Below are positions 24,995 through 37,397 of a stretch of 64,000 nucleotides of DNA, in pieces. The position numbers and the translations under genes were made by a program. Positions within the stretch are counted from its first letter, which is position 1; each line of letters opens with the position of its first letter. The notes beneath the pieces were generated by a model, which worked only from the letters and a program-made list of their open reading frames with translations, made no database searches and was not told the origin of the DNA. Source of the stretch: Xanthoparmelia taractica (Eukaryota > Ascomycota > Lecanoromycetes > Lecanorales > Parmeliaceae); the NCBI GenBank assembly GCA_033085395.1, contig JANQBS010000001.1, forward strand, positions 663,826 through 727,825, in the 5' to 3' direction.

Positions 24995-27900
24995 ATGGCA
25001 GATCCTCTATCCGTCTCCGCTAGTATCTCTGGCTTGTTGAATCTTGCCGATATAGTCTTTCAACGGACCTACAAATATGTCAAAGCTGTGAAAAAAGGAC
25101 CGAAAGAGATCTCGGCGTTGTCTACCGAGATAGGCGCGCTCTATGGAGTCCTCAGCAGTCTGCATCAAGTCTCTCGACAACTAGAACACGAGCAAGCCGA
25201 TTCGTCTACACGCATACATCATATACACTCGTGCTATCAAACACTAGATCGCGTGAAATCCATTCTAGACAAGGACGACACTTCTTCGCTCCGAGACGAG
25301 CGACTCGAGACTCTCAAAAGGAAGCTGAGATGGCCATTCACATCGTCAGAGGTCAAGGAACTAATCGCAGAAATCGAGCGTCACAAGACAACACTGGGAC
25401 TGGCACTGAACGTTGATTGTATGTCTGGTCTACTTCAGGCGCTTTCTAAGAACGATGAAATTTGCGATACGATTGGAGGAATCAGGGTTGAGCTCAAGGA
25501 AAGACACGAAGCTGAAAGGCGCATCGCCGTCAACAAAGAGACCGAAGAGATCTTGAAGTCTTTTGCGAAAGTCGATTTTCGCAGCAATTTCGAAATGAGC
25601 CGAAAGCTGCGGAGCCCTGGCACAGGTCTTTGGCTAACAGAGGGCGAAGAGTTCAGACAATGGTTGGAGACTAAAAATGCCAGGCTTTGGCTGTATGGGA
25701 TTCCAGGCGCGGGTAAAACTGTGTTGGCCTCGTCTGTCATTGAGGAAGCCTTGCGGACAACCAGCTCCAGCACCGCAGTTGCATTTTTCTACTGCGACTA
25801 CAAGAATGCAGGCACGCAAGATCTGTCAAACATACTAGGTTCATTGGCTCAGCAATTCGCCAAACAGGACGAGACGAGCTTCGCGAAGCTGCGGCATTTC
25901 TACAAGACCCATAATCCAGAGCATCGACCAGACTTCAAGTACGATTCTGAAGCCCTGTTGGATCTTGTAAGAGCTGTAACATTAGACTTCGATTGTCCTA
26001 TGATCATCGTCGACGGCCTTGATGAATGTGGGACGAATACACCCTTGGTTGTTGACGCTCTCACCACTCTCAACGACGGTGGGGAAACCACAGTCAAGAC
26101 GCTCTTTCTCAGCAGAGACGAGATAGAAATCCGTGAGCGTCTAGAGGAGTACACTAAAGTTTCGATTGCCGCCAGCAGCAGCGATCTTAGGCTTTACGTT
26201 GGGGCTGAGATTGATCTAAGAACGCGTAAGAAGAGGCTCCGAATCAAGGATCAATCACTCAAGGAGCACATTTTTGAAAGGCTTGTAGAAGGTGCAGAGG
26301 GCATGTATGTACTGTTTTTCATAACTTGCACAGATACTACATTATGAGAAATATCACACTAACTGTGTGATTGCGCAAGGTTTCGTTGGGTAGCTTGTCA
26401 AATGGACTACATGTGTGAGCTGCCGAATGATGAAGCCCGCCGCAAAGCCCTTAATTCTCTACCGCCCGACCTCAATTCGACGTACGAGAGAATCTTGAAC
26501 CGAGTGAATCAAAGCAATCCAGAGACGTAGGAGTTGGTTCGAAGAGCACTACGTTGGATTACATATGGAAGTCAAGACTATGATCTCACCACTCAAGCCT
26601 TGTGTGAAGCAGTATCCATCGAATTCGGCGATACGAAGCGAAATTCCCAGGCCGTTCCGGACGAGTTTGATATCTTACACTGGTGCAGTAGCCTTGTGCG
26701 AAAGTCGTCGGATGGTAAAAGACTAGAATTAGCTCATTTTACGGTTCTGGAATTCCTCAAGCAAATTGATTCCAGACGGGATGTCTCAATTAGCGCGTAC
26801 CGGATGGATACCAGAGCTGATGAGGCTATACTTGCAAAGGTGCAACTTACGTACCTGAACTTTGAAGATTTTGACCAAGGCGGTCCTTTTGATAAGGAAG
26901 TAGTTGAGCGTCGGTTTCAGGAGTACCCGTTTCGAAGTTACGCTATCGAGGCCTGGCAGCATTTTGCTCGTCATGGGCTGGACGACAACGACTTCTTCCA
27001 GATGCTGCAGAAGCTTTTGAATCCTTCCAAGCCGAATACGCTTATTTCATGGATGCACGATATCCTCTATCTTTGGGGTGTAATAAAAGAGCCGCAGGAT
27101 GAAGAAAATATCAGTAGGATCAATTGTGGTGTCGCTGAATCGACCCCGCTGCATTGGGCTGCTATGTTGGGCTTGAAAAGAATGTGTAGCTGGCTTATCG
27201 GAAGCGGGTGTGACGTCAACCGAAACACTGAATTTGGTACACCACTCCACTGTGCTCTTTTAGGCTGTTATGCTGTCGATACGGGAGTTATTACCGAAAT
27301 GACACTAGCATTGATAGAACCTGTAAGCGATGACGTGTTTGACCTTCTGCTTGAAGCTGGGGCGGATCCAAATTCCTATCATGACTCGGGCATCGAAAAG
27401 TTATCAACTATCTTCATCGCTGTATCAATTGGCAATGCTGACCTCGTCATGCGACTGCTTGACAGAGGTGGAGTACTTGATAACCGTTGCCTAGACCTAC
27501 TCGAAAGCGACTTGAGGCCCGAGGATCCTGACGAAAGGGCAAATGGGTTCCTGTACTTCGAGGATATCCGCAAAATAATAGAGCGCCTAAACGGTCACAA
27601 CATACATCCGGATCACTACGGGCGCTTGCTTCAATTGGCTCTCAAAGCGAAGACAACCAACGCGACACGATTAATGCAGAAAGATGAGGATTTGCCCCTT
27701 CGAGACGCGCACTACGAACAAACATTGCGTACTGCTGCTGAAGTCGGGCAAGTGGAGGTCGTGACACGCTTATTGGAAGACCACAAGATTGATGTCGATT
27801 CAGCGGATGAGAAGACGGGATTGACAGCCCTTCACCAGGCAACCAGAACCGATCAGCTCGTGGTTGCAGAATTACTGATAGGTCATGGAGCCGACTGGAG

Positions 27901-30900
27901 CAGGTCGGATAGCGTGGGAAGGACCGCACTACATCATTCTCTGCAGAAAAGAGGGCTTCACTGTTTTCAATCTCTCTTACATCAGGATGCGGATACCAGT
28001 CTTCGGGACATAGATGGCATGACGGTATGGCATCTGGCTGCTCAAGAGGGTAATGTGCAAGCACTGAGGATGCTGTTGAGTGGACCTGTCAATTCAGCAT
28101 CTACGCTTAGCCTCAGAGCAAACGATGGAAGAACGCCTCTCCTTTGCGCTTCAGCGAGTGAGTCCAAAGAAGCCGTGAGTCTACTTCTCCGCGCCGGCAG
28201 TAGCCTCACCGAGACTGCCTCAGATGGCTATTCCTTACTCCACTACGCTGCCGAGTCTGGCTGCTTGGAGGTCATTAAATATCTCCTTGCACAAACGGTG
28301 GACCCTTTTGGGGTAACTCACGATGGCTCGAATGCAATACATTACGCCATCAAGGGTAGTAACAAAAATCTTGCCGAGAACGTGCGCATTTTACTTGACA
28401 CCGGTATCGATCCTTCCAGACCTCGCAACGGTGCATGCACTCCTCTCCATGACCTTGTTAGGCAGATCAGGAAGTATTCCCCGTCCTCGGTCCAGCTTGG
28501 TCGTCTCTTTGCTGCTAGCCGAACGCTGTTGGAATCGTTGCTAGAAAAGTCTAAACTCGCATCGGTCATGGAATTGGGCTCGGAGCTACTGTACTTGGCT
28601 TGCTCGAAATCTTTTCCTAGTGCACACGAGACAGTGCTGGCTCTTTTGGAATTTGGTCTCGATCCCAACATTCGTTTTGAAGACGGTAGGACTGCGCTCA
28701 TGGCTGCTGCCGAAAGTGGGCACGAAGCTATTTTCAGCACTTTACTACTCCATGGATCTGACCCTTGCGTCAGAGATTCGAACCTTTGTACCGCACTCCA
28801 TTATGCTTGTCTCAATTACCACAGAAGCATCCTCGTTCTGTTGAGAGATACAAACATAGATTGGAATAGCCAGGCAACAGCCACTATAAGAGGGGTCCGT
28901 TGTGAAATGGTCACTGCTCTTCATATCGCCGCTGAGCTTCAGGACAGCAAGGTTGTTGAGTATTTGCTAAACGAAAGCCCTATGTTGAATACTAACCCTT
29001 GCACAGACGATGGAGCAACGCCATTGTCTGCAGCCGTATGGGCAGAAGCGTCTCAAAATGTGTCTTTTTTATTGTCCAAAGGCGCTGATACTACTCTGAT
29101 CGATGTTTGGGGGAACAGTGCAGTTCATGAGGCTGCTGAACATGGTTCTAGGCGGATCATTGATGAATTCATAAGACATGGTTCAAATTTGGGCCTCTCA
29201 AACAGCCATGGATTGACTCCCGAGTTGTTGGCGAGAAAGAATGGTCATATGGCTCTGGCAAACATCATAATGGACTACGTCACTGAACAGAGTAGGTTTC
29301 GTCGCTATGCGTCAATGCACTTGCACGGGTTTTCTAATTCCTTTTTTCCGCAGACAGCGGACCAAACGGTGCTTCACACAGTCAGAGACCAGAAAAATCC
29401 CGCGAACCTTTAGAAGCGCTGAAGGTGGCCATAGATGTAGGAGACCTCGAACTTTGCTCGCGTCTCGTTGAGAGTGGGACGGATCTCAAATCTGGCTTTG
29501 GAGGGTGCAAGGGATGCACTCCTCTTCTCTACTCCCTCCACCAAAGGAAACCTGCCATTGCTGAGTATCTAATTTCTCAAGGAGCCACGATCGCAGGTCA
29601 TACCTGTGAATTTTGGCCAACTCGAGGTTTCACTGCATTCCATTATGCCGCGATGGTGGACTCCGCTGTGTTACTCCAACTATTGCTTGAGAAAGCTCCG
29701 AGGGATGTATACAGCAGCTACAGTCCTATACATCCTATACACCTTGCTGTACTAAATGACAATGCCGAGTGTGTCAAGTTGATGTTAGATCACGCCAGCG
29801 AAGGTAAGAAGGCTTTTATTCGCAATGCTTTGAGCGTGTTAACGAGGATATCAACACAGGCAAAGGAAGCGCTCCATCAGATCAACCTGGAACTCTGCGC
29901 CAGGCTCTTGATCAGATGGTAAACGTGCAGGTACGGGGCGATATGCTCCGCTGGTTTTGGTACGGTACTCACAGGGAATGCTTCCCCAGGGAGTTACTAG
30001 TAGCCAAGCCACTACACATAGCTGCAAGCCGAGGATATGCGCACATTGCACGAATGCTGTTGCAATACGGAGCGTCTATTGACTGCGGCGACGGCAATTT
30101 AATAACACCATTGCATTATGCCGCGGGTAATGGTCAGACGTCTATGGTCCAACTCCTCCTCGATGCTGGAGCAAACCCGAATGTCGTGGATTTAGGTACC
30201 ATGACTCCTTGCATGGATGCTTCACGTAATGGCCATGTTGATTCAGTCCGAGTATTAATCAAGGGTGGGGCAGATGTTCAACTACGAACTTGGTATGGTG
30301 AAACGGCTCTACAATTTGCTGCAAGCAACGGGGCGAAGGACGTGTTTGTACTTTTGATGACTGGCTCTGATTTATGCGCAGAGAATGAAGATGGTCGATC
30401 AGCCTGGTGGGAAGCTATTCGTCAAACAGGGGCGTTCCCAATGAGTTTTGTAGTGAACCTTGCGCCTCCGTCCGAAGCCTACGAGTGTCAAAGATATACC
30501 CTCCTAAATGCAGCTGTCGCAAATCGCACAACGAGCGAGGTCAAAATGCTCCTACGACGAGTACCGACCGGCCTTCTGCCAAGGCTTCTGGATCTTCGTG
30601 CCGTAGGCGGCACACCACTACATGTCGCCGCCTTATTATCTAAATTGGATACGATGAAGCTTTTGCTTGACGCCGGCGCCCAACTCGAGCTCGAGGGATC
30701 CCAGCACGGCACCCCGTTAATGGCGGCCTGTGCGACTGGTGGCCTTGCGGCAATCAAATTGCTCGTCGCGAGAGGTGCGAGGACATCCTATGTGAAAGAC
30801 GGGGAAGTCTACAGCGCTTTCACGGCTGCGAAGTACCATCCGCAGGTTCGACGGTGGCTGCTTGTTGGGAGGTTCTTGGAGGGTCCGAAATTGCTTAGGT

Positions 30901-30917
30901 ACAAGGACGTGGAGTAA
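24995..30917 (+). pseudogene. NACHT-ankyrin NLR with one premature stop
   Basis: Four exons: 24995-26304, 26380-29291, 29354-29918, 29975-30917; all phases agree, giving 1909 codons. The N-terminus (MADPLSVSASISGLLNLADI) is the Helo-like fungal N-terminal domain found on cell-death NLRs. Walker A GIPGAGKT is at 235-242 and Walker B IIVDGLDEC at 337-345. From about codon 690 to the end there is a long ankyrin array (TPLHWAAMLG, TALHQATRTD, TPLHYAAGNG, TPLHVAALLS). A TAG at 26528-26530 (codon 487) interrupts the segment between NACHT and the winged-helix region. A CAG there would be restored by one base, and no intron of usable length removes it. Everything downstream is open, so the loss is recent, allelic or an assembly error. 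A truncated product would keep the Helo-like and NACHT parts only. Confidence 0.85.
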
Positions 30918-32038
30918 GTCTGTGTTCGAGTCGTGTGTTAGATATTGTTGAGATGGATTCTGCGGTAGATGAAAGGGTGTAAGAGACAAGGCGGTGTATG
31001 ATGGATGGTAAATTGGGGTTGGGATCATTGCGCAATGCGACCATGACGTTTGAAGTGTGGAGGTGCTATAACTGATCATGATTACGTTCAAGGCCGCCAA
31101 TATTGTATTCCAATTTCTTTCAGCCCTCGTGCTAATATATTATTCTTACAACAATACAAACGGTTGTTGTAGGATGAGGAAGAGCCGATGGAGGACAGCG
31201 AACATTGTGAACGACCTTTGCCATGTATATTCATCTATTTATTCATCACACTTCATGACGTAGGCACGGTCCCGTGAATCTCTGCAGTAATTAATTACAA
31301 CTTTCTTTCTTTTCCTGACATGGGACTTCGTGATCGCGCTACCTCCGAAGGAATTATACGGGCAGTGATATTGTTATTTTGAATTCGGAGATGAGGAGGA
31401 AATACTCGGAATGCGTGGTCCTATGTTATACGAAGGCCTATGTCCGAGTTTCACCCTGAGAGTCTACGGGGCTGGATGGCTGTAGCTTCCATTGCGAGGA
31501 TTGTGTTGAATTTGATCCTCTCGTCGGAGATCTTGATAGCATGAGGATTTACTTCTTGATAAAAATCCTGCGCCGCGATTGTCTGGGAGAGCGTTTGACA
31601 TGGAGGAGTCGCAGTATGTAGGGAGGCTGTAACGAGTTGGACACTGTACACTCTCGTTGCGATAGGGGGAGAAAGAGATGGAGTGGGAGAATGCGATGGA
31701 TTGGTGGGTGATGGGAAGGGAGGTGTAGGTGGTCTAATTAGTACGAAGAGTATTTAAGGACTGGGTGCTCATTGAATTAATTTTTGATGACGGTTAGCGT
31801 TCTGATATCTTTCGCACATCGGGCTTCATGTATTCTGTCCCTGGCTTGATTCGTAGAGAAGTCGTTGTCGATGGAAGCAATGTAAGCCTTCTACTGAGCA
31901 AGGTGTGAGAATCAGTCAGTGATTGAACTGCCAACCTAAGGTAGATACTGGAAGGTGGCTTCCATGACTGCAACTGAAGATCAAAAATTTCAGCAGAGAG
32001 ATCTCTTCCTTTTTCGGTTAGCTTGTTTCGACCTGACG
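30918..32038. other. Intergenic region
   Basis: About 1.1 kb downstream of the NLR. A 66-codon minus-strand frame at 31451-31651 has no motif. Ends at the outer terminal repeat of a MITE-like element. Confidence 0.45.
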
Positions 32039-32653
32039 GCGCTACTCGTATCTACCCGGATATATGAAATATGGCAAACAGCCCTACACGTGACTCCGCA
32101 CTAGTGGCTTGGCAAGGAATTTGGCTACATAGACTTCCTCCTGTATTCTAGTCCTCCTTACGGAGTAGTCAATCCATAATTCTCAACACAATCTATCTAA
32201 ATATGCAATCTTAGGGCTAGGGCTAGAATAAGAAATCTAAGCGTATATTATTATTTAGCTATATACCCTAATTAAAGATACTTTAATTTATAAATATTAA
32301 TATACTTTTAATATTTCTTTTATATTTATTTTTTAAAATATTCTTATTCTATATTATATAATATAAAATTTTAAGATTTTATAAATTTTATTATCGAGAC
32401 TTAGGGTTAGAACTCGATCGAAGATTATCTATCTAAATATATTCTATTATTTCTATTATTACTTTATAGATATTACTTAAAATATATAATTTTATTAACT
32501 CTTAAAGAATATATTATATATTTTATATAATAACTATTTTAAAATTTCTATAATAAGTCTTTAAAATAGTTATTATAAAAATTTCGTAATTAACCCTAGC
32601 CCTAAGATTGCATATCCAGGTAGATTGCATATCCGGGTAGATACGAGTAGCGC
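32039..32653. mobile_element. MITE-like TIR element, RIP-affected, left TIR interrupted
   Basis: A perfect 25-bp inverted pair (GCGCTACTCGTATCTACCCG plus GATAT) sits at 32039-32063 and 32629-32653. A second 22-bp pair (ATATGCAATCTTAGGGCTAG plus GG) sits at 32201-32222 and 32594-32615. On the right the two are adjacent, making a TIR of about 60 bp with an internal repeat of GATTGCATATCC. On the left they are split by about 130 bp. The 370-bp core is extremely AT-rich. No coding frame, so non-autonomous. Target duplication not identified. Confidence 0.65.
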
Positions 32654-32799
32654 TGGATCACCGTTTTAAAACCGGGCACTAAAACCAAAACCTGAAAACC
32701 AGAGCAGGGTCAAGATCGACTTCTCTCTCTCTTCTCTTATCACCCTTGAAATGGAAGATTATACACACAGCTGAATTCTACCTTGCCTCTCTTCAAAGC

Positions 32800-34176
32800 A
32801 TGGCGCACTTGTCCACCCTCCCCAACGAGGTTCTTCGCATGATTGTTGGCCAAGTAATGCCTGAAGACCTTGAGAATTTTGCGCAGACGTCAAAGCATAT
32901 AAAATCAGTGTCTGCTTCTGCATTGGAGAATCACCGCCGACTCATTCGGAGATATGCTTCATTCTCCGACCAATTTGTTCCGGACGCCGTTGAGCCGCTG
33001 CTTAAAGATGTCCTTGCCAATCCCCGCATTGGCCACTACGTGAAGAAGGTCGAGCTATGTCGAGTGCCTGATATGGATTCCGAAAATTCGGAAGGTAGTG
33101 AGCAAGAAGGCGAGGTTGAAGATGGGAGCGTGAACAATAGGGTCGATAATCGCAAAGAGGATTTGAGCCTCGACCGAATCCATGCTGCTGTTGACGAATG
33201 CAAGCTTCTCGATCCTTGGAGTCTAGTCTGGCTTCATCATGACGTCGACAATAGCGGCGAGAACATACTTGTTGCTCTCCTTCTGTCTTCACTTCCATAC
33301 CTGACTGTGCTATCAATCACGGAACCGACATATTTCTCCCAATTCTACATGATGATAGAGCGAGCAAAAAAGCAGGATACACAATTTCTAAGCCGTCTAC
33401 AGCACGTCCTTCTACAGTGTTACGACCTGGAGCATGATGGATACATGATGTCACTCGCTTATCTGGAAGCTTTCCTGCGACTTCCGTCACTTCGAAAACT
33501 CTCGGGCGCTGGTGTACGGCAGACGAAATGGTCGATAAAGTATCTTGAACCACCTCAAGCCTCGAATCTTACGGAATTAGAACTACGTGAGTGTTACATC
33601 GACTCCAAAATCCTGGATCGATTCCTCCAACAACTCCCGCACCTGCAATCTTTTGTCTATACGAATCACGACGGAGACTACGACTCCCTCGATGTATTTG
33701 ATCCTTTCATCATCCGCACCGCTCTACAATCCCGGGTTCCCTTCACTTTACGGAACTTGACCATCTTGATGGACGCTCGTACGGATGAGCCAAAGTTCAT
33801 GGGCCCGTTCTGTGGGTTCAAAGCTCTCGAGCATGTGCACAGCGATTGGATGTCTTTGTTGCCGGATGTGTTGGGCCATTCTCTCTTTGGAGGTGACGAA
33901 GAAACCCTCTCATTGATACTTCCAAAATCCTTGAAGGTTCTCAGTGTCAGGGATCACGGCCCTTCGTACAAAGACAACCATCGGAAGCTCATTGATCGCG
34001 CTATACGGGAAAAAAGGGGACCGGATGCCACACTTCCTCATCTGGAAGCGTTGGAGTTTTGGATGAAGCCGGTGCAAGCCTTTGAAGCCTATGGGAAGCT
34101 GCAGGATGGTGCTGATGAAGATTTACAGGAGCGGTGTGATGAGGTGGGATTGTCTTTACTTTTCGAAGATAAATGA
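32800..34176 (+). CDS. F-box domain protein
   Basis: Intronless, 458 aa from the ATG at 32800; an in-frame ATG at 32746 would add 18 residues, but the shorter start puts the F-box at the very N-terminus as in most fungal F-box proteins. Residues 3-45 read as an F-box (LSTLPNEVLRMIVGQVMPED, then LENFAQTSKHI). An acidic stretch follows near residues 87-110 (DSENSEGSEQEGEVEDGS), then leucine-rich segments (SNLTELELRECYIDSKILD, LPHLQSFVY) suggesting a degenerate LRR-type substrate domain. F-box proteins link substrates to SCF ubiquitin ligases through Skp1; the substrate cannot be inferred. A pyrimidine-rich tract at 32720-32742 precedes the start. Confidence 0.8.
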   Translation: MAHLSTLPNEVLRMIVGQVMPEDLENFAQTSKHIKSVSASALENHRRLIRRYASFSDQFVPDAVEPLLKDVLANPRIGHYVKKVELCRVPDMDSENSEGSEQEGEVEDGSVNNRVDNRKEDLSLDRIHAAVDECKLLDPWSLVWLHHDVDNSGENILVALLLSSLPYLTVLSITEPTYFSQFYMMIERAKKQDTQFLSRLQHVLLQCYDLEHDGYMMSLAYLEAFLRLPSLRKLSGAGVRQTKWSIKYLEPPQASNLTELELRECYIDSKILDRFLQQLPHLQSFVYTNHDGDYDSLDVFDPFIIRTALQSRVPFTLRNLTILMDARTDEPKFMGPFCGFKALEHVHSDWMSLLPDVLGHSLFGGDEETLSLILPKSLKVLSVRDHGPSYKDNHRKLIDRAIREKRGPDATLPHLEALEFWMKPVQAFEAYGKLQDGADEDLQERCDEVGLSLLFEDK

Positions 34177-37100
34177 ACCTATTTTTTATTCGGGGTACTG
34201 AAACTTTCCTATGCTTCAATGTACACTAATGGAAGGCTCGCGAGCCTCAGGAGATGTTACAGGGACGTCGTGGGTCACCTTACTGCAGAATGAATGCGGT
34301 TGCGGGACTTTGGGATTGATGCAATCATATAATTACCTTCTCAGTGGATCTATATGCGCTTTATGATCTGCCTCCATTGACCCCCATCCATTCAATTACG
34401 TTGCTGGCCGGAACCCCTGTCCTCCTCTGAGGCTCCATCTCCACTTCTCGTGTCGCGGTAATTCAAATACTAGTCAACTTTTCATCCTTTGGGAATTCTG
34501 CCACTTGCAATCTATAACATCGTCCACGCTCGAGGGTGCGCGTAAAGGGTAGCAATCGATTTCGCACATGAGCGCTCGATCTGGACCGAAGCAGCGGAGT
34601 CCTGCAACATCTTCCGCCGCGAGGAGATGGGGTTAGATGCAAGGAGTGGGGCAACTGTGCGGCAATGATCAGATCTCGAGGGGCACCGCTTTAAGACTGC
34701 GGCTTCGGGCGGGAGGGCAGGCCGGACAGGCAAATGTATCGCGCCCTAAGTCAGTAGCGATGAGATTTAGGCACTTGTGAGGGGTGACTGAGTCTGTATC
34801 TTCGCTCTTGATACCTTTGCCCTTGGGACCCGAGTGAACCAACCCGCGTTTCGTTTGCGCTTTTGTTGAGTGGGACACATGACCTTGGCATATACTGTAG
34901 CCATGGAAATTAGCTGCTGCGCCAGGTGACGTCGAAGCGGACCTTCTCTGAAAGGTTGTCTGTATCAGTTGGCTCAATATCCATAGCCTTCAGGTGCTTC
35001 GAGCCAGGCTACAACAGTCGTCGCGGGACGACCCTAGCAACCTCGTCAGTTTGAATTATGAGCGACTGAGCCCTCGTCTTGATCCAACAAACTTCTCCGA
35101 GTCGTTACAGATAGGCTTGCACAAATGTGTATGATTAAAGAAGGAAGCTCTGATGGCTGCCATTGCTTTGACGGCTTGTTTGATGGCGGTGACCTGAGAC
35201 AGCTGATCGCTATAAGGAAGAAGCTTATCTCCTTGTTACTTGTAATATAAACGTAAGTTAATTCTATTGATCCTAGTTCTCAAACAGCATATTTCAGCTA
35301 ATAGCCCAGCGACTTTGATGATGCAGCGTAGGTTTTAATCGACGTAAGAGATGCTTATGACACATCGTAGAGGTTCCTTCGGTGAAACCGTCGCAGTCAT
35401 CCCTTTTGGTTTTGCCAAGAAATGAAACGCGCGAACGACGGGGGATTGTTTACTTGCGGCCGCCCGCACTGTAAACAACAGCAACTTTCCTGGTCATAGG
35501 CCTTACTAAGGAACCACTGCTACCACAATGAAAGAGTCGACTTGGATTTTGAGTATATCTCTATTCTCAATACTCGCTCGAGACATGCCCAGGACACATG
35601 CTAATTTTAGGTTACCCCTTGGACACATTCGATGCAGTGCTCTTATGCCCCGTCAAATAAGCTTAACCTATAGTTCTACTCTCTCCTCTCCCCACACATA
35701 GATGGCAAGTCGTTCAAGTTTCACGGTCGACTTTCGATAGCCCAGCAATGCCTGTACTCGAGCGACAGCCACTCTCACTTGCGACATCGTCGTCTTGCGA
35801 CGTAACAGTCTGCAGCTGGGACGGCTTTGATACTCGGAGTGTGCGCAAAGAAGTTGTATCATGTAGGATGAATGGCTGGCTGGCTGTTGTCCGACTGCAC
35901 TTCTGAAGGCACTGACAGTTGATGCTTCTTATCTGTGGTGTGTGATGGCGAACCCCCCCTTCGATCTGTCTCGATATAAAACGTGGGATCGGCACCGTGC
36001 AGGCCAAGTGGCGCGTGCTTCGCCATCAGATGGGCACGATTGAGGGGGGAGCAGGAGCGGAAGGGGGGAGGTTCTGGTGAGGGGTGGGAAGTGTGATCGT
36101 CGCTTGTAGAATGATGAGATGGGTTTGGTGGAGGGGCAGCATTCGAGGGTTATGGCGCGCGGGGGGGGGGGGGGGGTGGAGGAGCCGCCGGATGTGGGGC
36201 TGTCGGGTGGTGTGGACGTTATTGAGCCGGTGGATTTCGATACGAGGGATAGTTGTATGCGCTAGGGCCTCAGGCTTGAGGAGGGGGGTGTTTTTTTTTT
36301 TTTTTTTTTTGGTAATATTCACGCGAATTTATTCATGCTGGGTTGAATAGGCTTGCTGGATATTCCTCCTGATAAATAATTTATTATTCGCATGAAGACC
36401 TAACAATTTCTTCTGATCAACAAGTAAGCATACCAAGTGCGTCCGTCGAACGCGTAATGTGAAGTGTAATAACCCTTTTGCGGAGGTAAGCACACAAAGT
36501 CCCGTACAACGCCAAATCTTACCTACCTCACCTTCCCTTCCCTTCCCTTCCCTTCCCTTCCCTTCCCTTCCCTTCCCTCACAGCACCTTACAGTACCTAC
36601 CTACATCCATCACTTTACACCCATCCTCCCTCCAATCAAAAAAAAAAAAAAAAACCCCTCGTATCTCATCTCGAGTTGCATTTTGCCTCTCGTTTCAGAT
36701 GTAGATGTAGAAGGAGACGGAGATGTAAATTTAAAAGGAGCCATGGCAATTAACCCGCTTCATTGCCATCGTCAGCATCCATTGCTGTTGTGATCGTTGC
36801 CCGTTTTTCAGGGATATAGAACTCGAGCGTCGTACTTGACTCCCGGTTCCTGGGTTGGTTAGAAGGATGTTGAGGAGCGGGATGGGATAGGACAGGATGA
36901 TTGGAGGGGAGGGAGGGGAGGGGAGGGAGAGGCTGTGGCTGGTACGCCCGGGGTAAGGTGGTGGAGAGAGAGGAGGGATTGCCTTGGGAGGGGAAGGGAA
37001 GGGAAGGGGGAGGTTGGTAAGGTAAAGATGAGGTGAGGGTGTGAAATGGGGTGGGGTAGGTATGCGCGGGGGGACTCCTTGGAGCGGTATCTCGCGATAT

Positions 37101-37397
37101 GAATGGTGCGGTGGGACTTTCGATCGTTTCCGTAGGTCTCGCATTTGACGGCTTTTGGGAAGTAGTAAATGTTGCTGCTTGCGTTTGCAGAGATTGAGCA
37201 TGTCGGCTTCCAAGATTGGTAAGTCTCAAGCTCGTGGCAAGGGAAAAGGAGGGTCCTTATAGTAAATTGGATGCTGCTTTTATTATAATACACCCCTGCT
37301 ACTACTGGGGATTCTTCCTGCAAAAAAATGTTAGATATCATACAAGTCACTCACGCCCACGCTATGATCACATTAAGCGATGGCTTTTGTTGTTAGA
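34177..37397. other. Long intergenic region with microsatellites and homopolymers
   Basis: About 3.2 kb. Minus-strand frames at 34463-34977 and 35668-36007 have no motif. 36155-36177 is a G run, 36290-36310 a T run, 36531-36578 a CCTTC repeat, 36638-36655 an A run, and 36895-37070 is strongly purine-rich. Large frames in 36731-37350 are products of that bias. The right end is the 3' flank of the cupredoxin gene. Confidence 0.5.
36531..36578. repeat. CCTTC pentanucleotide microsatellite
   Basis: About nine perfect tandem copies of a 5-nt unit (CCTTC), directly readable. Confidence 0.9.

Noticed and set aside
26504..26560. An intron that would remove the TAG in the NACHT-ankyrin gene
   Set aside because: The only nearby donor-like GT at 26527 has no acceptor within a usable distance that keeps phase and the conserved segment (ELVRRALRWI) that follows directly.
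32201..32240. Internal telomere repeat
   Set aside because: Only two degenerate TTAGGG-like units, and both are part of a transposon TIR that is repeated in inverted orientation at 32594-32615.
36731..37350. Three overlapping minus-strand frames of about 160 codons
   Set aside because: All three phases are open at once because the strand is purine-rich; the proteins are Pro/Ser repeats without a motif.
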